Positions 8,261-16,473 of a stretch of DNA of 40,876 nt are shown in pieces. The DNA comes from Paracoccaceae bacterium (lineage in GTDB: Bacteria > Pseudomonadota > Alphaproteobacteria > Rhizobiales > Stappiaceae): the NCBI GenBank assembly GCA_013373445.1, contig JABXHV010000123.1, positions 1 to 40,876 on the forward strand. The letters run 5' to 3'. The position numbers and the translations under genes are program-made. The notes beneath the pieces were generated by a model. The model was not told where the DNA came from and did not search any database. It saw nothing but the letters and a program-made list of their open reading frames with translations. Within the stretch, counting starts at the first letter, position 1. Each line of letters begins with the position of its first letter.

Positions 8261-9316
8261 ATGAAACAAAAAATTGAAATGGCGGATTTACCACCTGAGG
8301 GTCCACCAACGACCAAGGACCTCGCAAAATTTGCCGGTGTGAGCCGTGCGACCGTCGACCGGGTGCTGAATGGGCGCGAAGGCGTTAAGCAAAAAACCAT
8401 CGACAAGGTCAATGAAGCAATCAGGGAACTCGGTTTCGTCCGGAACCTTTCAGCGGCCAATCTGGCGAAGAACAAGCGTTATCGTTTTGTCTTCTTGTTG
8501 CCGAGCCGGGGCGATTTGTTTCTTAAGGAAATTCAGCGGCACATTCGCGAGGCGGAGGCCGTTCTCGTCAACGAAATGGTTCAGGTCGATCTGGAGTGTC
8601 TGGACGAAAATGACCCGCATGGAATCGCCTCCTATTTGACTTCATTGTCGCTGGGAACGGTGGATGGGGTCGCAATAATGGCGCCTGAAACGCCGCAGGT
8701 GCGTGATGCAATCCTGCGCCTTTCGGAACGCGGCGTTCAGGCCCTGTCCTTTATCTCCAATCAACCGCGCACAGGGGACGATTGGGTCGGAATTGACAAT
8801 GAAGCGGCCGGCGCAACAGCTGGTACGTTGCTAGGCCGTTTTCTTGGAGGGCGCGGCGGCAATGTTCTTGTCGTGTCCGAAACCATGAAATCTCGAGACA
8901 GCCTGGAACGCCGACATGGATTTGACCGTGTTTTAAACGAGGGTTTTCCAAATGTCGTCGTGTTGCCATCCTTGGAAACCTATGGTTCTGCAGAGCGCGC
9001 TCGATCAATCATTGTGGAGACCGTCGAGCGACAGAAAATCGCTGCGGTCTATATCCTTTCATCCGAAGCGAGAGTGCCTCTGACGGTTTTGCGGGACCTT
9101 GGTCTGCCGCAACCGGTGGTGACGATTGCGCACGAACGTACACCGTTTACCGAAGAAGCTCTTCGCAAGGGGTATCTTGATGCCGTGATCGCCCAGGATC
9201 CCGGACATTTGGCACGAAGCGCAATCCGCAAGCTCAAGGCCATGACTGATCAGCGTAGCACACTTGTGTCGCAAGAGAAGATCCGCATCGAAATACTGAT
9301 TGCGGAGAACCTTTAA
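8261..9316 (+). CDS. LacI-type transcriptional repressor of the polyol operon
   Basis: A 351-residue DNA-binding regulator. The N-terminal helix-turn-helix reads TTKDLAKFAGVSRATVDRVL (about 17-36) followed by the hinge region; the remainder is a periplasmic-binding-protein-like sensor domain (VFLLPSRGDLF, DGVAIMAPETP, WVGIDNEAAGATAG). It is divergent from the transporter operon, with the CACGTG operators in between, so it probably represses that operon and perhaps itself until the imported compound or its phosphate binds. Neither ATG 8261 nor the in-frame ATG 8279 has a convincing ribosome site; the first is used here. The gene converges on the GntR-type gene downstream. Confidence 0.88.
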   Translation: MKQKIEMADLPPEGPPTTKDLAKFAGVSRATVDRVLNGREGVKQKTIDKVNEAIRELGFVRNLSAANLAKNKRYRFVFLLPSRGDLFLKEIQRHIREAEAVLVNEMVQVDLECLDENDPHGIASYLTSLSLGTVDGVAIMAPETPQVRDAILRLSERGVQALSFISNQPRTGDDWVGIDNEAAGATAGTLLGRFLGGRGGNVLVVSETMKSRDSLERRHGFDRVLNEGFPNVVVLPSLETYGSAERARSIIVETVERQKIAAVYILSSEARVPLTVLRDLGLPQPVVTIAHERTPFTEEALRKGYLDAVIAQDPGHLARSAIRKLKAMTDQRSTLVSQEKIRIEILIAENL

Positions 9317-9328
9317 TCCTCTTTGATG

Positions 9329-9385
9329 TATGAGAAATGACGCTCGGCGCAGCCCGGTCGTTTAGCGGCGTCGGGCTTTCTCATA
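9329..9385. terminator. Extended hairpin between convergent regulator genes
   Basis: An inner stem AGCCCG/CGGGCT (9351-9356 with 9372-9377) is flanked by a second inverted repeat TATGAGAA/TTCTCATA (9329-9336 with 9378-9385). It lies between the stops of the LacI-type and GntR-type genes and could end transcription from both sides. The T-run is poor, so this is a structural call only. Confidence 0.45.
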
Positions 9386-9391
9386 TTCGTT

Positions 9392-10069
9392 TCAGAAGAA
9401 CTCGGGGTGACGCTGCATAATGTTGTCGACGTTCGAAAGGGTGCCGGTCAGGTGGCCTCTCACTTCGCTCTCGGCCGTTTCTGCATCACCTGCCTTGATC
9501 GCATCGAGTATTCTTTGGTGATAGGCAATGATTTCGGCGGCTTTGCCTGGATCTGGCAGGTTAAGTTGGCGCAGGCGATCAATATGGCCGGAGCGATCCG
9601 TTACGAGATCCCAAAGGTCGGGCACCTCGGCAGCTTCGAAGAGTGCACGGTGGAAGGCGCGGTCGAGCGCGACGAAGTTGTCCATTTCATCTGCTTCGAA
9701 GGCCTGTTTTTGTTGAAGCAAGGAGTGTTCTGCCAGCTTGAGATTATCGCCGGAGCCGCTCGTAATCAGGCGGCGCGCGACTTCTATCTCTAGTGAGAGG
9801 CGCAGGAACTGGGTCTTCCTAGCATGCGCAACGTCGATCTTTGACACTTCGGTCTTCGACTGAGGGTAGATATGAAGCAGACCATCTTCCTCGAGGCGCA
9901 ACATGGCGTCACGCACTGGGGTCTGACTGACACCATAGTCTTCGGCAATTTCGGCACGCGAGAGGTTCTGCCCAGGGATAAACTCAAGGGCTATTATACG
10001 CTCGCGCAATGCTGCATGGATTTGCTGACTCGCTGATATCTTGCGAATCTTCTTGATTGTTCGAAACAT
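9392..10069 (-). CDS. GntR-family regulator, FCD (FadR-type) sensor domain
   Basis: A 225-residue regulator. A winged helix-turn-helix occupies about residues 15-75, with the recognition region LSRAEIAEDYGVSQTPVRDAM, and an all-helical FCD ligand domain follows. The FCD domain shows the usual metal-site pattern, with DRAFHRAL, a later SGHIDRLRQL and AYHQRILDAI, then a final RGHL. FCD regulators commonly sense organic or sugar acids. It is divergent from the TRAP/dehydratase operon, with AT-rich palindromes between them, and so is the probable repressor of that operon. The ribosome site upstream of ATG 10069 is weak but no alternative is better. Confidence 0.88.
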   Translation of the reverse strand: MFRTIKKIRKISASQQIHAALRERIIALEFIPGQNLSRAEIAEDYGVSQTPVRDAMLRLEEDGLLHIYPQSKTEVSKIDVAHARKTQFLRLSLEIEVARRLITSGSGDNLKLAEHSLLQQKQAFEADEMDNFVALDRAFHRALFEAAEVPDLWDLVTDRSGHIDRLRQLNLPDPGKAAEIIAYHQRILDAIKAGDAETAESEVRGHLTGTLSNVDNIMQRHPEFF

Positions 10070-10140
10070 TGTCAGCGCCCGTTTCCCTCGTATTTTTATG
10101 GCTTTATCCGTAGTTCAGCTCATAAAGTCAGAAAATAACT

Positions 10141-10178
10141 ATATAGGTATATTGCAAATTATAAACTAATATATTAGT
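10141..10178. promoter_or_regulatory. AT-rich palindromes upstream of the TRAP operon
   Basis: Two palindromes lie in the gap between the GntR gene and the TRAP operon: ATATA-GG-TATAT (10141-10152) and the perfect 14-mer ACTAATATATTAGT (10165-10178), with one more ATTAGT at 10181-10186. They are candidate operators for the divergent GntR-type regulator. In such AT-rich DNA they could also be promoter sequence; no clear -35/-10 pair could be fixed. Confidence 0.4.
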
Positions 10179-10230
10179 GCATTAGTGGACGCAGGAAGGG
10201 AGTTCTGCATCACCCAATGGGAGGATACTT

Positions 10231-11253
10231 ATGAAAATCTCTAAAATCGCCGTGCTCGCCGCATCGCTTAGCGTGCTTGCAACTACGGTTTCCGCCGAAA
10301 CATTCAATATCCAGACGTCTTTCAACGCTGGTGACTTTTCGACGCAATATATTACCGACAATTGGTTGCCTGAAATCGAAGCGCGCACTGACGGTCGCGT
10401 CAAAATCGTTCTCACACCGAATGGCTCCGTCGTTCCTGCACGCGAAACACCTGACGCGATTGCTGCTGGCGTTCTTGATGGCGACTTCACCTCAGTGAAC
10501 TATTTTGCAGGGCTTGAGCCAGCCTACGCGATCATGGGCGATCTTATTTCAGGATACGATACGCCGGAACAGATGTTGGGCTTCTGCAAGGACGGTGGCG
10601 GTGAAGCCATGATGCAGAAAGCTGCCGATTCGATCACTGGCGGCGAAGTCACTGTTGTTGCTTGTGGGCCTTACTCACGTGAAGCTCTTGCCGCGCGCAC
10701 ACCAATTCGCACTTTCGAAGACCTTGAAGGCAAAAAAATCCGTTCGCCTGAAGGCCTGGCCGCTGCCGTGTTCTCTGCCGCCGGCGCTTCACCGGTCTCC
10801 ATCCCGTTCTCAGAAGTTTTTGGCGCCCTTGAAAAAGGCATCGTAGATGCAGCAGATGCCTCCGCTTACGTCAACAATGATGCGACCGGTCTGCAGGATG
10901 TGGCTCCCTATCCGCTCTATCCTGGCATTCACTCGATGCCTTCGATGCAACTGACGCTCAACACTGCGAAATGGGATGCCCTGTCTGCCGAAGATCAGGC
11001 GGCTTTGCGCACCTGGTGGTATGACGCGATGTATGCGATGGCCGCTGAAGTTCATAAGCGTGATGCCGAAATCGCAGCCCGTGATGATGCGACCGACAAG
11101 ATCGAGGTCATTGACTGGGCACAGGAAGACCGTGACCAGCTTCGCGTTGTTGCCCGCGAACAGTGGGAAGACTACGCGAAGAAGTCAGCTCTGGCTCAGG
11201 AAGCTCTTGATGCGCACATCGCGTATATGACCAAGATTGGTCTTTTCAAATAA
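10231..11253 (+). CDS. dctP: TRAP transporter periplasmic binding protein (DctP family)
   Basis: A 340-residue solute receptor with a Sec signal peptide (cleavage probably after VSA, residue 22) and a mature start ETFNIQTSFNAGDF. The DctP core segment LEGKKIRSPEGLAAAVFSAA followed by PVSIPFSEVFGALEKGIVDA is typical; the Arg of KIRSP is in the position that usually forms the salt bridge with a carboxylate ligand. This suggests an organic or sugar acid as cargo. GGGAGG six bases before ATG 10231 fixes the start. It is the first gene of an operon with dctQ, dctM, a small membrane protein, an aldonate-type dehydratase and an aldolase, so a sugar acid is the likely ligand. Confidence 0.92.
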   Translation: MKISKIAVLAASLSVLATTVSAETFNIQTSFNAGDFSTQYITDNWLPEIEARTDGRVKIVLTPNGSVVPARETPDAIAAGVLDGDFTSVNYFAGLEPAYAIMGDLISGYDTPEQMLGFCKDGGGEAMMQKAADSITGGEVTVVACGPYSREALAARTPIRTFEDLEGKKIRSPEGLAAAVFSAAGASPVSIPFSEVFGALEKGIVDAADASAYVNNDATGLQDVAPYPLYPGIHSMPSMQLTLNTAKWDALSAEDQAALRTWWYDAMYAMAAEVHKRDAEIAARDDATDKIEVIDWAQEDRDQLRVVAREQWEDYAKKSALAQEALDAHIAYMTKIGLFK

Positions 11254-11269
11254 GCTCTCTCTCCCGGTG

Positions 11270-11295
11270 CCGCTCCGCCTTGTTGGGTGGGGCGG
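11270..11295 (+). other. Intercistronic hairpin between dctP and dctQ
   Basis: A 10-bp stem (11270-11279 with 11286-11295, two G:T pairs) with loop TTGTTG lies in the 76-base gap after the binding-protein gene. It has no T-run. As in other transporter operons, it may stabilise the dctP message or reduce read-through to the membrane subunits. Confidence 0.55.
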
Positions 11296-11329
11296 TATTT
11301 CACTTCAGATTGACTGCCAAGGTTTCGCG

Positions 11330-11851
11330 ATGAAACGCATTTTCGCACTCTACGCCGATGCTATGGACAGCATCAGTGTCTTTGTCGGCCAGGCCTGCTC
11401 CGTGCTCTTTTTTGCCTGTATCGCAATTTCCGCTGCCGAGGTGGTTCTGCGATACGGATTTGATGCACCTACGCTCTGGTCAACCGAACTCGCCATGACC
11501 TTGTGCGCAAGTGCTTGGGTGCTGTCAGTGGGTTACGTTACCCAACGACACCGCCACATCTCCATTACGATGATGGAACTCATCGTGGGTGAACGGGTCT
11601 GGCGGGTTTTCCGTCTGTGCCAGATGCTGATTGCCACTGCTGCGCTGTTTGTTCTGGCACTCGCGCTTCACCATCCTGCAAGCAAGGTTCTCGCCCGCAC
11701 GGAGTATTCCGGCACTGCGATGAACTCGATGGCACCTACCTATCTCAAGGTTCTGCTTTTCGTCGGCTGCATTTTCTACATTCTGCAATTGCTGGCCAAC
11801 ATCGTTCGTTGGACCCAAAACACTGAGGGGGACGTGACCGGTGGGCATTGA
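11330..11851 (+). CDS. dctQ: TRAP transporter small membrane subunit (DctQ)
   Basis: A 173-residue inner-membrane protein with four hydrophobic helices. It has the DctQ family pattern: a second helix region ending AEVVLRYGFDAPTLWSTELA, then HRHISITMMELIVG. It is the small subunit that forms the membrane complex with DctM for Na+-driven uptake of the cargo delivered by DctP. The start at ATG 11330 is chosen over the longer frame from 11237, because that would overlap the end of dctP and contains the hairpin; AAGG lies upstream. It overlaps dctM by 11 bases. Confidence 0.88.
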   Translation: MKRIFALYADAMDSISVFVGQACSVLFFACIAISAAEVVLRYGFDAPTLWSTELAMTLCASAWVLSVGYVTQRHRHISITMMELIVGERVWRVFRLCQMLIATAALFVLALALHHPASKVLARTEYSGTAMNSMAPTYLKVLLFVGCIFYILQLLANIVRWTQNTEGDVTGGH

Positions 11852-13157
11852 AATCATCACGCTACTGATCATTATCTCGCTGCTGGCGCTGATGGCACTC
11901 GGCGTGCCGCTGGGCATCACAACGCTTACCGTCTCGCTGGCGACCGCGATCCTCTATTTCGGCGAACGCGCCGGGTTCTTCATCGTCGCCGCCAATGTCG
12001 GCGAGGTTCTTCACAAATACGAATTGATTGCAGTCCCATTCTTCGTCTTCATGGCGAATGTGCTCGAGCGATCGGGCATCGCGAAATCAATGTTTGATTC
12101 CATGGCGATCATGGGCGGACGCTTTCGCGGTTCTGTCGGCGTCCAGACGACCTTTGTTGCTGTTCTTTTGGCCGCAATGTCGGGAATTATGGGCGGTGAA
12201 ATCGTCATGCTCGGCCTGATTGCCTTGCCGCAAATGATGCGTCTTGGTTATGATCGCAAGCTTGCTATTGGGATCATTTGTGCCGCAGGTGCTCTGGCGA
12301 CGCTCATTCCACCTTCCGTCGTGCTGATCATTTATGGTCTTGCAGCGCAGGTGTCGATTACCAAGTTGTTCGCTGCATCCGCTGTCCCAGGTCTGATCCT
12401 TGCGTCGCTCTATATCACCTACATTCTTGTCCGGGTTCGTTTGAACCCGGCGATGGCACCGATCTATGATGTGCCAGAGACTGCCCTGCCTTTTTTCAAG
12501 CGTTTGAAGTTCCTTAAGGGCATCGTCCTACCGGCCATTTTGATCGGGACTGTTCTGGGTGTGATCTATTCAGGAGTCGCGACAGTGACAGAGGCAGCGG
12601 CGATCGGCGCGGTCGGTGCACTTGTGGTGGCGGCTGCGCGCAAGGAATTGAACTGGACCATGACCCGTGACGCGATGCGTCAGACCGTCCTTACCGTTGG
12701 TTCCATCATATGGCTGGTCATTGGTGCCGTGTCTTTGATCGGCATCTACAATCGCATCGGTGGCGGAGAATTCTTACGCGGGATTCTCACGTCGCTCGAC
12801 ATCGGACCGATCTGGGTGATCGTCGTCATGATGCTTATCGTAATGGTCCTTGGTACTTTCCTTGAGTGGATCGCGATTATCTTCATCACCGTACCGATCT
12901 TCGCACCTGTGGTTATAGATCTGGGTTTTGATCCGGTGTGGTTCGGTGTGCTGTTCGCCATGAATATTCAGATGTACTACCTGTCGCCGCCATTCGGGCC
13001 AGCGTGTTTCTTCCTGAAATCGGTCGCGCCCAAGGAAATCCAGTTGCAAGAGATATTTGTCGCTGTGCTTCCTTTCATCGCGCTGCAGGCGGTTGGTCTT
13101 TTCCTTGTCCTCGCGTTTCCGCAGCTCGCGCTGTGGCTACCAGCAATGCTCGATTGA
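11841..13157 (+). CDS. dctM: TRAP transporter large membrane subunit (DctM)
   Basis: A 438-residue, highly hydrophobic inner-membrane protein with about a dozen helices, the sodium-coupled translocating subunit of the TRAP system. Family signs include GVPLGITTLTVSLA near the start, the conserved GIMGGEIVMLGLIALPQM region, a central GALATLIPPSVVLIIYG and the C-terminal MNIQMYYLSPPFGPACFFLK. A GTG at 11841 preceded by GAGGGGG overlaps the dctQ end by 11 bases, indicating coupled translation. It is followed after 17 bases by a small membrane protein gene with its own strong ribosome site. Confidence 0.93.
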   Translation: MGIEIITLLIIISLLALMALGVPLGITTLTVSLATAILYFGERAGFFIVAANVGEVLHKYELIAVPFFVFMANVLERSGIAKSMFDSMAIMGGRFRGSVGVQTTFVAVLLAAMSGIMGGEIVMLGLIALPQMMRLGYDRKLAIGIICAAGALATLIPPSVVLIIYGLAAQVSITKLFAASAVPGLILASLYITYILVRVRLNPAMAPIYDVPETALPFFKRLKFLKGIVLPAILIGTVLGVIYSGVATVTEAAAIGAVGALVVAAARKELNWTMTRDAMRQTVLTVGSIIWLVIGAVSLIGIYNRIGGGEFLRGILTSLDIGPIWVIVVMMLIVMVLGTFLEWIAIIFITVPIFAPVVIDLGFDPVWFGVLFAMNIQMYYLSPPFGPACFFLKSVAPKEIQLQEIFVAVLPFIALQAVGLFLVLAFPQLALWLPAMLD

Positions 13158-13174
13158 GGTGAAAGGAGACTGAA

Positions 13175-13336
13175 ATGTCAAAGAACGAACTCACCAAACA
13201 GGACGAAGATCTCTCCTCTTCCGAGTTCGAGGGGGAGGAGCTCAAGGATAATCATCAGTTCGGGAGCTGGCCGGAAGTTGTTGGCCTTGTGTTCACGCTC
13301 TTCGTTTGCTGGCTGATTTTCAATTTCCGGGGATAA
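13175..13336 (+). CDS. Small single-helix membrane protein between dctM and dehydratase
   Basis: A 53-residue product. The first 30 residues are polar and acidic (MSKNELTKQDEDLSSSEFEG and on); residues about 34-50 form one hydrophobic helix (VVGLVFTLFVCWLIF) and the tail is NFRG. A strong ribosome site (AAAGGAG) lies 6 bases before ATG 13175, and the stop is 4 bases before the dehydratase start, so the gene is very likely real although short. I do not recognise the family. An N-in, single-pass helper of the TRAP complex is a reasonable guess; a link to the enzyme downstream is equally possible. Confidence 0.7.
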   Translation: MSKNELTKQDEDLSSSEFEGEELKDNHQFGSWPEVVGLVFTLFVCWLIFNFRG

Positions 13337-13340
13337 GGCA

Positions 13341-15089
13341 ATGACAAAAAATACACCCCATAAGAAGGCGCCAGAGGACCTGCGCTCTGCGCGTTGGTTC
13401 ACTCCGGATGATCTTCGGTCTTTCGGCCACCGGTCGCGTATGATGCAATTGGGCTATACGGAAGAGGACTTTCGTAACAAACCCATCATTGGTGTCCTGC
13501 ATACGTGGTCGGAATTGAACACGTGCCACAGCCATTTTCCTGAGCGGATCAAGGATGTAAAACGCGGCGTGGTTCAGGCTGGCGGCTTTGCAGTCGAAAT
13601 GCCTGCGCTTTCCGTCGACGAGAGCTTCACCAAGCCAACTTCCATGCTTTATCGCAATATGCTGGCGATGGAGACTGAGGAGGTCATTCGTTCGCATCCA
13701 CTTGATGGCGTTGTCCTGATGGGCGGTTGTGACAAGACCACTCCTGGTCTGATTATGGGTGCCATTTCTGCAGGTGTTCCAATGATCTTCCTTCCGGCGG
13801 GGCCGATGCTGCGTGGCAATTACGCCGGCAAGATACTCGGTTCGGGGTCGGATGCCTGGAAATATTGGGATGAGCGCCGCGCCGGCAATATCTCTGATGA
13901 AGAATGGCTCGGCGTTCAGGGCGGGATCGCCCGTTCGGCGGGAACCTGCATGACGATGGGCACAGCGGCGACGATGATGTCTATTGCCGAGGCTATGGGT
14001 TTGACGATGTCAGGTGCTTCATGCATTCCTGCCGTGGACAGCAATCATCAGCGTATGTCAGCAGCCTGCGGTCGTCGAATTGTCGACATGGTTTGGGAAG
14101 ACGCGACCGCTGATACCATCGTGACAGATGCTTCTGTACGAAATGCCGCGATCGTTGCGATGGCGACAGGATGTTCGACGAACGCGGTTGTTCATCTTAT
14201 CGCCATGGCGCGCCGCGCCGGCGTTCCTCTGACGCTAGAAGATCTTGACGAACTGGGCCGTACTACGCCGCTTGTCGCCAATGTTCGGCCGTCGGGCAAA
14301 GACTATCTGATGGAGGATTTCTACTACGCCGGTGGGCTTCGTGCTTTGATGAAGCAGATGGAGGAGCGCCTCGACACATCCTGTATGACTGTCACCGGCA
14401 AGACGGTAGGTGAGAACCTGGAAGGTGCCGAAGTCTACAATGATGACGTTATTCGCCCGCTTGACAATCCGGTCTATCACGAAGGATCGCTGGCTGTTCT
14501 CAAAGGTAACCTGTGCCCACAAGGCGCGGTGATCAAGCCTGCCGCCTGTGACCCCAAGTACCATGTTCACGAGGGGCCGGCGCTTGTGTTCGACAGCTAT
14601 CTCGATATGAAGGCTGCAGTTGAAGATGAGGCCCTCGATGTCACGCCTGATCATGTGATGGTGCTACGGAACGCCGGTCCGCTGGGCGGGCCGGGTTTTC
14701 CTGAGTGGGGAATGTTGCCAATACCAAAGGCTCTGATCAAACAGGGACACCGCGACATGTTGCGGATCTCGGATGCGCGTATGTCTGGCACGTCCTATGG
14801 CGCGTGCGTGCTTCACGTCAGCCCTGAAAGCTATATCGGAGGCCCGCTGGCGCTTTTGAAAACCGGCGACACCGTTCGGCTTGATCTGCCAAACCGCACA
14901 CTCGACATGTTGGTTCCCAAGGAAGAGTTAGAGGATCGCCGTAAGGCGTTCAAGCCGCCCGAGCCGCGTTTTGAGCGAGGCTATGGCTACATGTTCTCCA
15001 AACACGTGACACAAGCCGACCAGGGCTGTGATTTCGACTTCTTGCAGACCGATTTCGGCAAAGCCGTCGGTGAACCGGATATTTTCTAA
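13341..15089 (+). CDS. IlvD/Edd-family sugar-acid dehydratase (L-arabinonate dehydratase-like)
   Basis: A 582-residue [2Fe-2S] dehydratase that should turn an aldonate into its 2-keto-3-deoxy product in the cytoplasm. The three cluster cysteines are visible: Cys62 (LNTCHSHF), Cys130 (GGCDKTTPG) and Cys203 (SAGTCMTMGTA). Lys132 in CDK is the position of the carbamylated metal-binding Lys, and Ser482 in DARMSGTSYG is the position of the catalytic Ser. All five sit 2-3 residues beyond those I recall for the Rhizobium L-arabinonate dehydratase (59, 127, 200, 129, 480), so it belongs to the pentonate/hexonate branch and is not IlvD proper. It lies between the small membrane protein and the RraA-like aldolase in the TRAP operon. 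The exact aldonate is not deducible. Confidence 0.88.
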   Translation: MTKNTPHKKAPEDLRSARWFTPDDLRSFGHRSRMMQLGYTEEDFRNKPIIGVLHTWSELNTCHSHFPERIKDVKRGVVQAGGFAVEMPALSVDESFTKPTSMLYRNMLAMETEEVIRSHPLDGVVLMGGCDKTTPGLIMGAISAGVPMIFLPAGPMLRGNYAGKILGSGSDAWKYWDERRAGNISDEEWLGVQGGIARSAGTCMTMGTAATMMSIAEAMGLTMSGASCIPAVDSNHQRMSAACGRRIVDMVWEDATADTIVTDASVRNAAIVAMATGCSTNAVVHLIAMARRAGVPLTLEDLDELGRTTPLVANVRPSGKDYLMEDFYYAGGLRALMKQMEERLDTSCMTVTGKTVGENLEGAEVYNDDVIRPLDNPVYHEGSLAVLKGNLCPQGAVIKPAACDPKYHVHEGPALVFDSYLDMKAAVEDEALDVTPDHVMVLRNAGPLGGPGFPEWGMLPIPKALIKQGHRDMLRISDARMSGTSYGACVLHVSPESYIGGPLALLKTGDTVRLDLPNRTLDMLVPKEELEDRRKAFKPPEPRFERGYGYMFSKHVTQADQGCDFDFLQTDFGKAVGEPDIF

Positions 15090-15100
15090 AGGATCATTTG

Positions 15101-15826
15101 ATGACCGATTATGTGCTCTCAGACGATACCCGCGCCAAACTCAAGCGCGTTTCTACAGCGTCTGTCGCAACCCAGCTTTATAAACGTGGCCTGCGCAATC
15201 AGTTCATTCAAGGCGTGCGACCAGTGTCGGAAAAAGCGGAAAACATGGTGGGGCAGGCCTTTACCCTGCGCTACATTCCGGCTCGTGAAGATCGCAACCA
15301 GCTAGAAGTGTTCCGCAACGCTGATCATCCTCAGCGCGTTGCCGTGGAAACTTGTCCTGAGGGACAGATCCTGGTGATGGATGCACGCGGTGATGCATCT
15401 GCAGCGACGGCGGGTTCTATCCTGGTCACGCGACTTGCGGTGCGCGGTTGCGCCGGTGTCGTGTCTGACGGCGGATTCCGGGACGCGAAAGGGATCGGCG
15501 AACTGAACATGCCGGCCTATAGCGCTGGCGCCTCAGCTCCCACAAACCTCACAAAGCACGAAGCGCTTGATATCAATGTGCCGATTTCATGCGGTGGGGC
15601 TCCGGTTTTCCCGGGCGACGTCCTCCTCGGTGATGCTGATGGTGTCATGGTTATTCCAGCTCATCTTGCCGATGAGATTGCCGAGGTATGTTCCGGGATG
15701 GAAAGCTTTGAGGAGTTTGTTCTTGAGGAAGTCATGGCAGGCGCGCCAATCATCGGGCTTTACCCTTGTACAAAGGATGAGAACCAGAAAAAATTTGAAG
15801 CATGGTGCACCAAAAACGGCCGTTGA
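15101..15826 (+). CDS. RraA-like aldolase (HMG/CHA aldolase family)
   Basis: A 241-residue protein of the RraA/MenG-like fold. It has MDARGDASAATAG (about 93-105), the active-site loop SDGGFRDAKG with Arg127 and the metal-binding Asp128, and the late motif PGDVLLGDADGVMVIP. Enzymes with this Arg-Asp pair are class II pyruvate aldolases, which cleave 4-hydroxy-2-oxo acids to pyruvate plus a second product, whereas true RNase E inhibitors share only the fold. After the dehydratase it would split a 2-keto-3-deoxy acid. ATG 15101 is preferred over TTG 15098 because of AAAGGA at a good distance. It is the last gene of the operon and is followed by a strong terminator. Confidence 0.8.
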   Translation: MTDYVLSDDTRAKLKRVSTASVATQLYKRGLRNQFIQGVRPVSEKAENMVGQAFTLRYIPAREDRNQLEVFRNADHPQRVAVETCPEGQILVMDARGDASAATAGSILVTRLAVRGCAGVVSDGGFRDAKGIGELNMPAYSAGASAPTNLTKHEALDINVPISCGGAPVFPGDVLLGDADGVMVIPAHLADEIAEVCSGMESFEEFVLEEVMAGAPIIGLYPCTKDENQKKFEAWCTKNGR

Positions 15827-15849
15827 TGACTAGCGTCCATTATCTTGTA

Positions 15850-15880
15850 AAAAAGGCGCGGATTTCCTCCGCGCCTTTTT
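15850..15880. terminator. Bidirectional rho-independent terminator
   Basis: A perfect 13-bp inverted repeat (15850-15862 with 15868-15880) has a GC core GGCGCGGA/TCCGCGCC, a 5-base loop TTTCC, an A-run on the left and a T-run on the right. It serves both the aldolase gene (plus) and the DUF2177 gene (minus, stop at 15908). Confidence 0.88.
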
Positions 15881-15907
15881 GGTATTCTGGTTCTTAGATC
15901 TTCGAGG

Positions 15908-16318
15908 TTAGCTCGCCGATGTAACTATTCTTGTCAGCCATGTGCCCAAGAAGGCCGCCGTGCCAGTCAGAACGGTTCCCCATGCCATGTCCACTGCAGA
16001 AACCGTGAGTGACCAGCTGCGCAAGGTTGCGTAGTTCGTCATGTCATAAGTTCCGTAAGCGAAGAAGCCGAACAGGGCGCCATAAATGAGGGCTGAGCCA
16101 AGGTTTCCAGACTTCAACGCTGGGAGGACGGCAAAAATCAGAATGCCGACAACGTAGATCGCATAGAATCCAACGGCAGCTCCCATGCGCGGGCTGTCGA
16201 GTATGATGTCGCCCAGACGGTCAAAGTAGAATGTCTTTGCGACACGGGTCAGCCAAATGTAGTCAATTCCAAGAAACACCACGGCTGTGAATGCGTATGC
16301 GATCAGATATTGGGTCAT
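15908..16318 (-). CDS. DUF2177 family membrane protein
   Basis: A 136-residue protein with four hydrophobic helices and the DUF2177 hallmarks: an early VFLGIDYIWL, a central ALIYGALFGFFAYGTYDMTNYATL and a final helix with VDMAWGTVLTG. The biochemical role of this family is not known to me. ATG 16318 has AGG at a good distance, while ATG 16324 two codons earlier sits too close to it. The promoter at 16375-16402 has the same TGATCC-N16-CGT form as the rpoE and FAD-oxidoreductase promoters, so it probably belongs to the singlet-oxygen regulon; a role in membrane protection would fit. Confidence 0.85.
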   Translation of the reverse strand: MTQYLIAYAFTAVVFLGIDYIWLTRVAKTFYFDRLGDIILDSPRMGAAVGFYAIYVVGILIFAVLPALKSGNLGSALIYGALFGFFAYGTYDMTNYATLRSWSLTVSAVDMAWGTVLTGTAAFLGTWLTRIVTSAS

Positions 16319-16374
16319 GGTCATCCTGTCGAAGTTGTTCTGATAATCTTGTCCGGTCGAATCTGTTAACCTCT

Positions 16375-16402
16375 TATACGCATCGGAAGTTGTGTTGGAT
16401 CA
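16375..16402 (-). promoter_or_regulatory. RpoE(ECF11)-type promoter for the DUF2177 gene
   Basis: On the minus strand TGATCC (16402-16397) is followed by 16 bases and CGTATA (16380-16375). The gene start is about 57 bases further on. TGATCC as -35 is the known hallmark of ChrR-controlled sigma factors of the R. sphaeroides RpoE type. The same spacing recurs twice in this window. Confidence 0.78.
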
Positions 16403-16473
16403 CTCAATCCCTGCTCGCGAGGAGTTTGTTATTGTGATGAAAGGGATTTTTGTCTCGGTTCATCATTTCAGAG

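Noticed and set aside
15101-15826. RraA as an RNase E inhibitor
   Set aside because: The GGFRD loop and the metal-binding Asp residues are those of pyruvate aldolases, and it ends a catabolic operon; the RNase-regulator label comes from the fold only.
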